The notes under the pieces: generated by a model
Databases searched by the model: none
What the model saw: the letters and a program-made list of their open reading frames with translations, nothing else
What the model was told of the DNA's origin: nothing
Shown here: positions 30,861-33,045 of the stretch, piece after piece
How the letters are laid out: the number at the start of each line of letters is the position of its first letter
Position numbering within the stretch: the stretch's first letter is position 1
Translations under genes and position numbers: made by a program
Virus record (IMG/VR): IMGVR_UViG_3300049002_000030
Span: 1-33,045 of that record
Length of the DNA stretch: 33,045 bases
Direction: 5' to 3' (one strand)
Source: a virus

Positions 30861-30866
30861 TCCTCC

Positions 30867-31253
30867 ATGGCCAACAACATCGTGACCGCCGAGGCGAACC
30901 GGCTGCTGGACGCCTCGCTGGGCACCACCGCGTACCCCGCGCCGACCGGCGCCATGAAGCTGGCGCTGGCCACCGCGACCGGCACGGCCAGCACCGCCGG
31001 CACCGAGGTCACCGGCGGTTCGTACGCCCGGCAGACCATCGCCTTCGGCGCGGCCAGCGCCGGCGCGGCGGCCAACTCCGGCGCGATCACCTTCACTGCC
31101 ATGCCGGCGGCCACCGTGACCGGCGTGGACATCTACGACTCCAACGGCACCCCGCGGCGTGCGTGGGCGGGGGCGCTGACCGCCAGCAAGACGGTCGCGT
31201 CCGGTGACTCGCTGAGCTTTGCGGCGTCGAGCGTTTCCATCACGCTCGCCTAG
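30867..31253 (+). CDS. Minor tail-region structural protein
   Basis: The product is 128 aa. ANRLLDASLGTTAYPAPTGAMKLALATATG, EVTGGSYARQTIAFGAASAG and GVDIYDSNGTPRRAWAGAL are hallmarks of a small all-beta phage protein family, often labelled minor tail or tail-fibre protein. It starts six bases after the previous stop and precedes the fibre-like gene. Confidence 0.7.
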   Translation: MANNIVTAEANRLLDASLGTTAYPAPTGAMKLALATATGTASTAGTEVTGGSYARQTIAFGAASAGAAANSGAITFTAMPAATVTGVDIYDSNGTPRRAWAGALTASKTVASGDSLSFAASSVSITLA

Positions 31254-31276
31254 CCCGGGCGGCTATCGCAGGCGCC

Positions 31277-31303
31277 GGGCGCCTCTGATCGGAGGAGGCG
31301 CCC
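31277..31303 (+). promoter_or_regulatory. Stem-loop covering the ribosome site of the fibre gene
   Basis: GGGCGCCTC (31277-31285) pairs perfectly with GAGGCGCCC (31295-31303). The stem covers part of the GGAGGAGG ribosome site and ends directly at the ATG at 31304, so translation may be limited until the hairpin opens. Confidence 0.5.
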
Positions 31304-33045
31304 ATGGCGCGGCTGTTCACGACGGCGTCGTCGAGCTACCTCACGACGTCGATCGGCGCGCTCGGCGCCGTTGCCTCGGGCACCGTCGTGGCAGCTGTCA
31401 AGCGCACCTCCGACGGCGCCTGGCACGGCATCACCCACCTGGCCACCTCGGCGAACGCGCCGTGGTGGGGCATCGAACTGGACATCAACAACAAGATCTC
31501 CGCGCTGGGCGCGGGCACCACCGATGCGCCCAGCCCGACGATCACCATCACCGCCGCCGACGGCTGGTGCCTGATCGCGATCACCAAGACGTCCGGTTCT
31601 GCGGTCATCCGGTACCACAAGTACGTCTTCGCCACCGGCACCTGGACGCATGAGAACGGCGCGACCTCGTACGCCAACGGCACTGCCGGCGGTGCCGGCA
31701 GCATGGTCAACTTCGGTCGGTTCTCGGCCGGCTCGGCGGACTACCTCAACGGCACCCTGTCAGCGGCGGCCTACTACAGCGGCGTGCTCAGCGACGCGCA
31801 GCTGGAGGGCATGACCAACACGCTGAACGCGTGGGCGGCGCTGACCCCCACGGCGATGTGGGTCTTCAACCAGGCCTCCACGGCCACCTCGGTGACCGAC
31901 GAGACCGCGGGCGGCGCCACCCAGAACGCGATCAGCGGCACCGTCGTGTCCGGCGTCGACCCGATCGCCTACTCCACCGGCGGCGCGACCCCGCCGGCAT
32001 TCCGGGCCGCGGCCAGCGCGACCGGCGCATCCGGCGTCGCCACCATCACGATCCCGGCGACGGTGCAGATCGGCGACCGCATGATCGTCGTGGTCAGCTA
32101 CAAGCTGGCCATCGGCACGGCGACGATCAACACGCCGTCCGGCTGGACCCAGGTCTTCGCCCCCGCCAACGGGCCGGCCGGAGCCACGTTCCAGGGCGCG
32201 GTCTACGCCAAGACCGCCGTCTCCGGCGACCCCGGCGCCACCCTGACGATCAACACGACGTCGGCGACTCAGCAGATCAACGCGGCGTTCGCCGCGTACT
32301 CCGGCGCGACCGGCACCTTCCGCGGCACGTCGTTCGTGGTCGGCTCCACCACCGCCGCCACCGCGGTCACCGCGACGGCCGCGGGCACCGCCCCTCAGGC
32401 CAACGACCTGGTCGTGCTGATCGGCGCGGCCCGCGGCTCCACCAACGGCCCGGCCAACGCCCCGACCTTCTCCGGACCGTCCGGCGCGACGATCCGAGGG
32501 CAGTCCGCCAACGTCTCCAACTCGGCGCAGAACACTGCGGCGTTCATCGGCGACCACGACGCGAGCACCGGCGACCGCACAGTCACCGCCTCCGGCACGG
32601 CCTGGTCGATCGCCGGCCAGCTGGTTCTGGAGCCCTCGTCCACCACCACCACCTACCAGGCTTCGACCGCGCTGAGCGCCGCGTCCGGTCTGACCTCCGC
32701 CGCGGCCCTGGCCGGCGTCGGGGCGTCCGCGCTGAGCGCAGCCTCCGGGCTCAGCGCCGCTGCCATTGTCATCGCTGCGGGTGCCGTCGCGCTGGACGCC
32801 GCCAGCGGGATGACCGCGGGTGCCGTCGCGACCGGCGCTGCCGCGACCAGCATGTCTGCATCGAGCGGTCTGACCGCGACCGCGACCGCGACCGGCTTCG
32901 CAGCCGCAGCCATCAGTGCCGCCTCCGGTCTCAGCGCCAGCGCCGTAGCCACCGGCGAGGGCGCTGCGGCGCTGGCGGCAGCGTCGGGCCTGGCCAGTGC
33001 CGGGCTTGCCACCGCGGTGGCATCGGCCGCGCTGAGCGCGGCCAG
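31304..33045 (+). CDS. Large tail-fibre/lectin-like protein, 3'-truncated by window edge
   Basis: The frame is open from ATG 31304 to the edge (580 codons). Residues of about 1-180 look like a LamG/concanavalin-type jelly roll (YLTTSIGALGAVASGTVVAAV, WWGIELDINNKISAL, DYLNGTLSAAAYYSGVLSDAQ), seen in carbohydrate-binding phage proteins. A second beta region (VATITIPATVQIGDRMIVVVSY, SGWTQVF) runs to about 450. From codon 456 (32669) a 20-residue, 60-bp tandem repeat starting ALSAASGL runs in register to the end of the window. This is probably a receptor-binding or fibre component of the virion. The gene is easily missed because its stop lies outside. Confidence 0.75.
   Translation, partial: MARLFTTASSSYLTTSIGALGAVASGTVVAAVKRTSDGAWHGITHLATSANAPWWGIELDINNKISALGAGTTDAPSPTITITAADGWCLIAITKTSGSAVIRYHKYVFATGTWTHENGATSYANGTAGGAGSMVNFGRFSAGSADYLNGTLSAAAYYSGVLSDAQLEGMTNTLNAWAALTPTAMWVFNQASTATSVTDETAGGATQNAISGTVVSGVDPIAYSTGGATPPAFRAAASATGASGVATITIPATVQIGDRMIVVVSYKLAIGTATINTPSGWTQVFAPANGPAGATFQGAVYAKTAVSGDPGATLTINTTSATQQINAAFAAYSGATGTFRGTSFVVGSTTAATAVTATAAGTAPQANDLVVLIGAARGSTNGPANAPTFSGPSGATIRGQSANVSNSAQNTAAFIGDHDASTGDRTVTASGTAWSIAGQLVLEPSSTTTTYQASTALSAASGLTSAAALAGVGASALSAASGLSAAAIVIAAGAVALDAASGMTAGAVATGAAATSMSASSGLTATATATGFAAAAISAASGLSASAVATGEGAAALAAASGLASAGLATAVASAALSAA
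32669..33045 (+). repeat. Tandem 60-bp repeats encoding 20-residue Ala/Ser/Gly units
   Basis: Units begin at 32669, 32729, 32789, 32849, 32909, 32969 and 33029. Each starts with a variant of ALSAASGL and continues with an Ala/Thr/Gly-rich dozen residues. Length is exactly 20 codons in every complete copy, while the DNA has diverged, so the repeats are not very recent. They continue past the window. Confidence 0.85.

Overview
The window is high-GC actinomycete DNA (GTG starts, strong G/C bias at third codon positions). It is best read as a chromosome or genomic-island edge joined to a tailed-phage genome, probably a prophage. The genus cannot be settled from this sequence; a Micromonosporaceae- or Streptomyces-like host would fit. 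No tRNA, rRNA, integrase, recognisable immunity repressor or lysis gene was found, so prophage status is an inference.

Layout. (1) 1-3.5 kb is non-phage accessory DNA: the 3' part of a lower-GC N6-adenine DNA methyltransferase gene running in from the left edge, a decayed IS701-type transposase, and the last piece of an HNH endonuclease. (2) 3.58-3.81 kb is gene-free and packed with palindromes arranged as two copies of one larger dyad. (3) 3.9-14.1 kb holds tightly packed small genes, mostly joined by ATGA/GTGA overlaps, around one large gene for a complete DnaE-type DNA polymerase III alpha subunit. A SLOG/YpsA-like protein and an HTH protein also lie here. (4) 14.14-14.39 kb is a terminator-bounded gap. 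(5) 14.4-17.4 kb has an HTH protein, an SNase-like nuclease, an HNH endonuclease and small proteins. (6) 18.0-33.0 kb is the virion cassette: a small protein, terminase small subunit, terminase large subunit (intein-containing and interrupted), structural and coiled-coil proteins, portal, MuF-like protein, scaffold, decoration protein, major capsid protein, head-tail connector, small tail-region proteins and the start of a large fibre-like gene with 20-residue tandem repeats.

Three minus-strand units sit inside the late region like morons: a two-helix membrane protein, an 85-aa protein, and a three-gene operon with a MESH1/SpoT-type HD hydrolase.

Main novel signals. The terminase large-subunit gene carries a class 3 intein (Pro1, Trp-Cys-Thr triad, Thr+1). 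Exactly at its Walker B strand it is also interrupted by 56 nt that begin with a perfect 15-bp hairpin and lie between two TTT codons; removing 56 nt restores the frame. This resembles a translational bypassing element, although simple disruption is also possible. A direct-repeat promoter/operator (GGTGTC, 12 nt, TACGCT; half-sites 21-22 bp apart) precedes six transcription units on both strands, including two morons, and three of these units look leaderless. Short AT-richer codon patches lie over conserved motifs in dnaE, including the classical DnaE intein site, and in the terminase.
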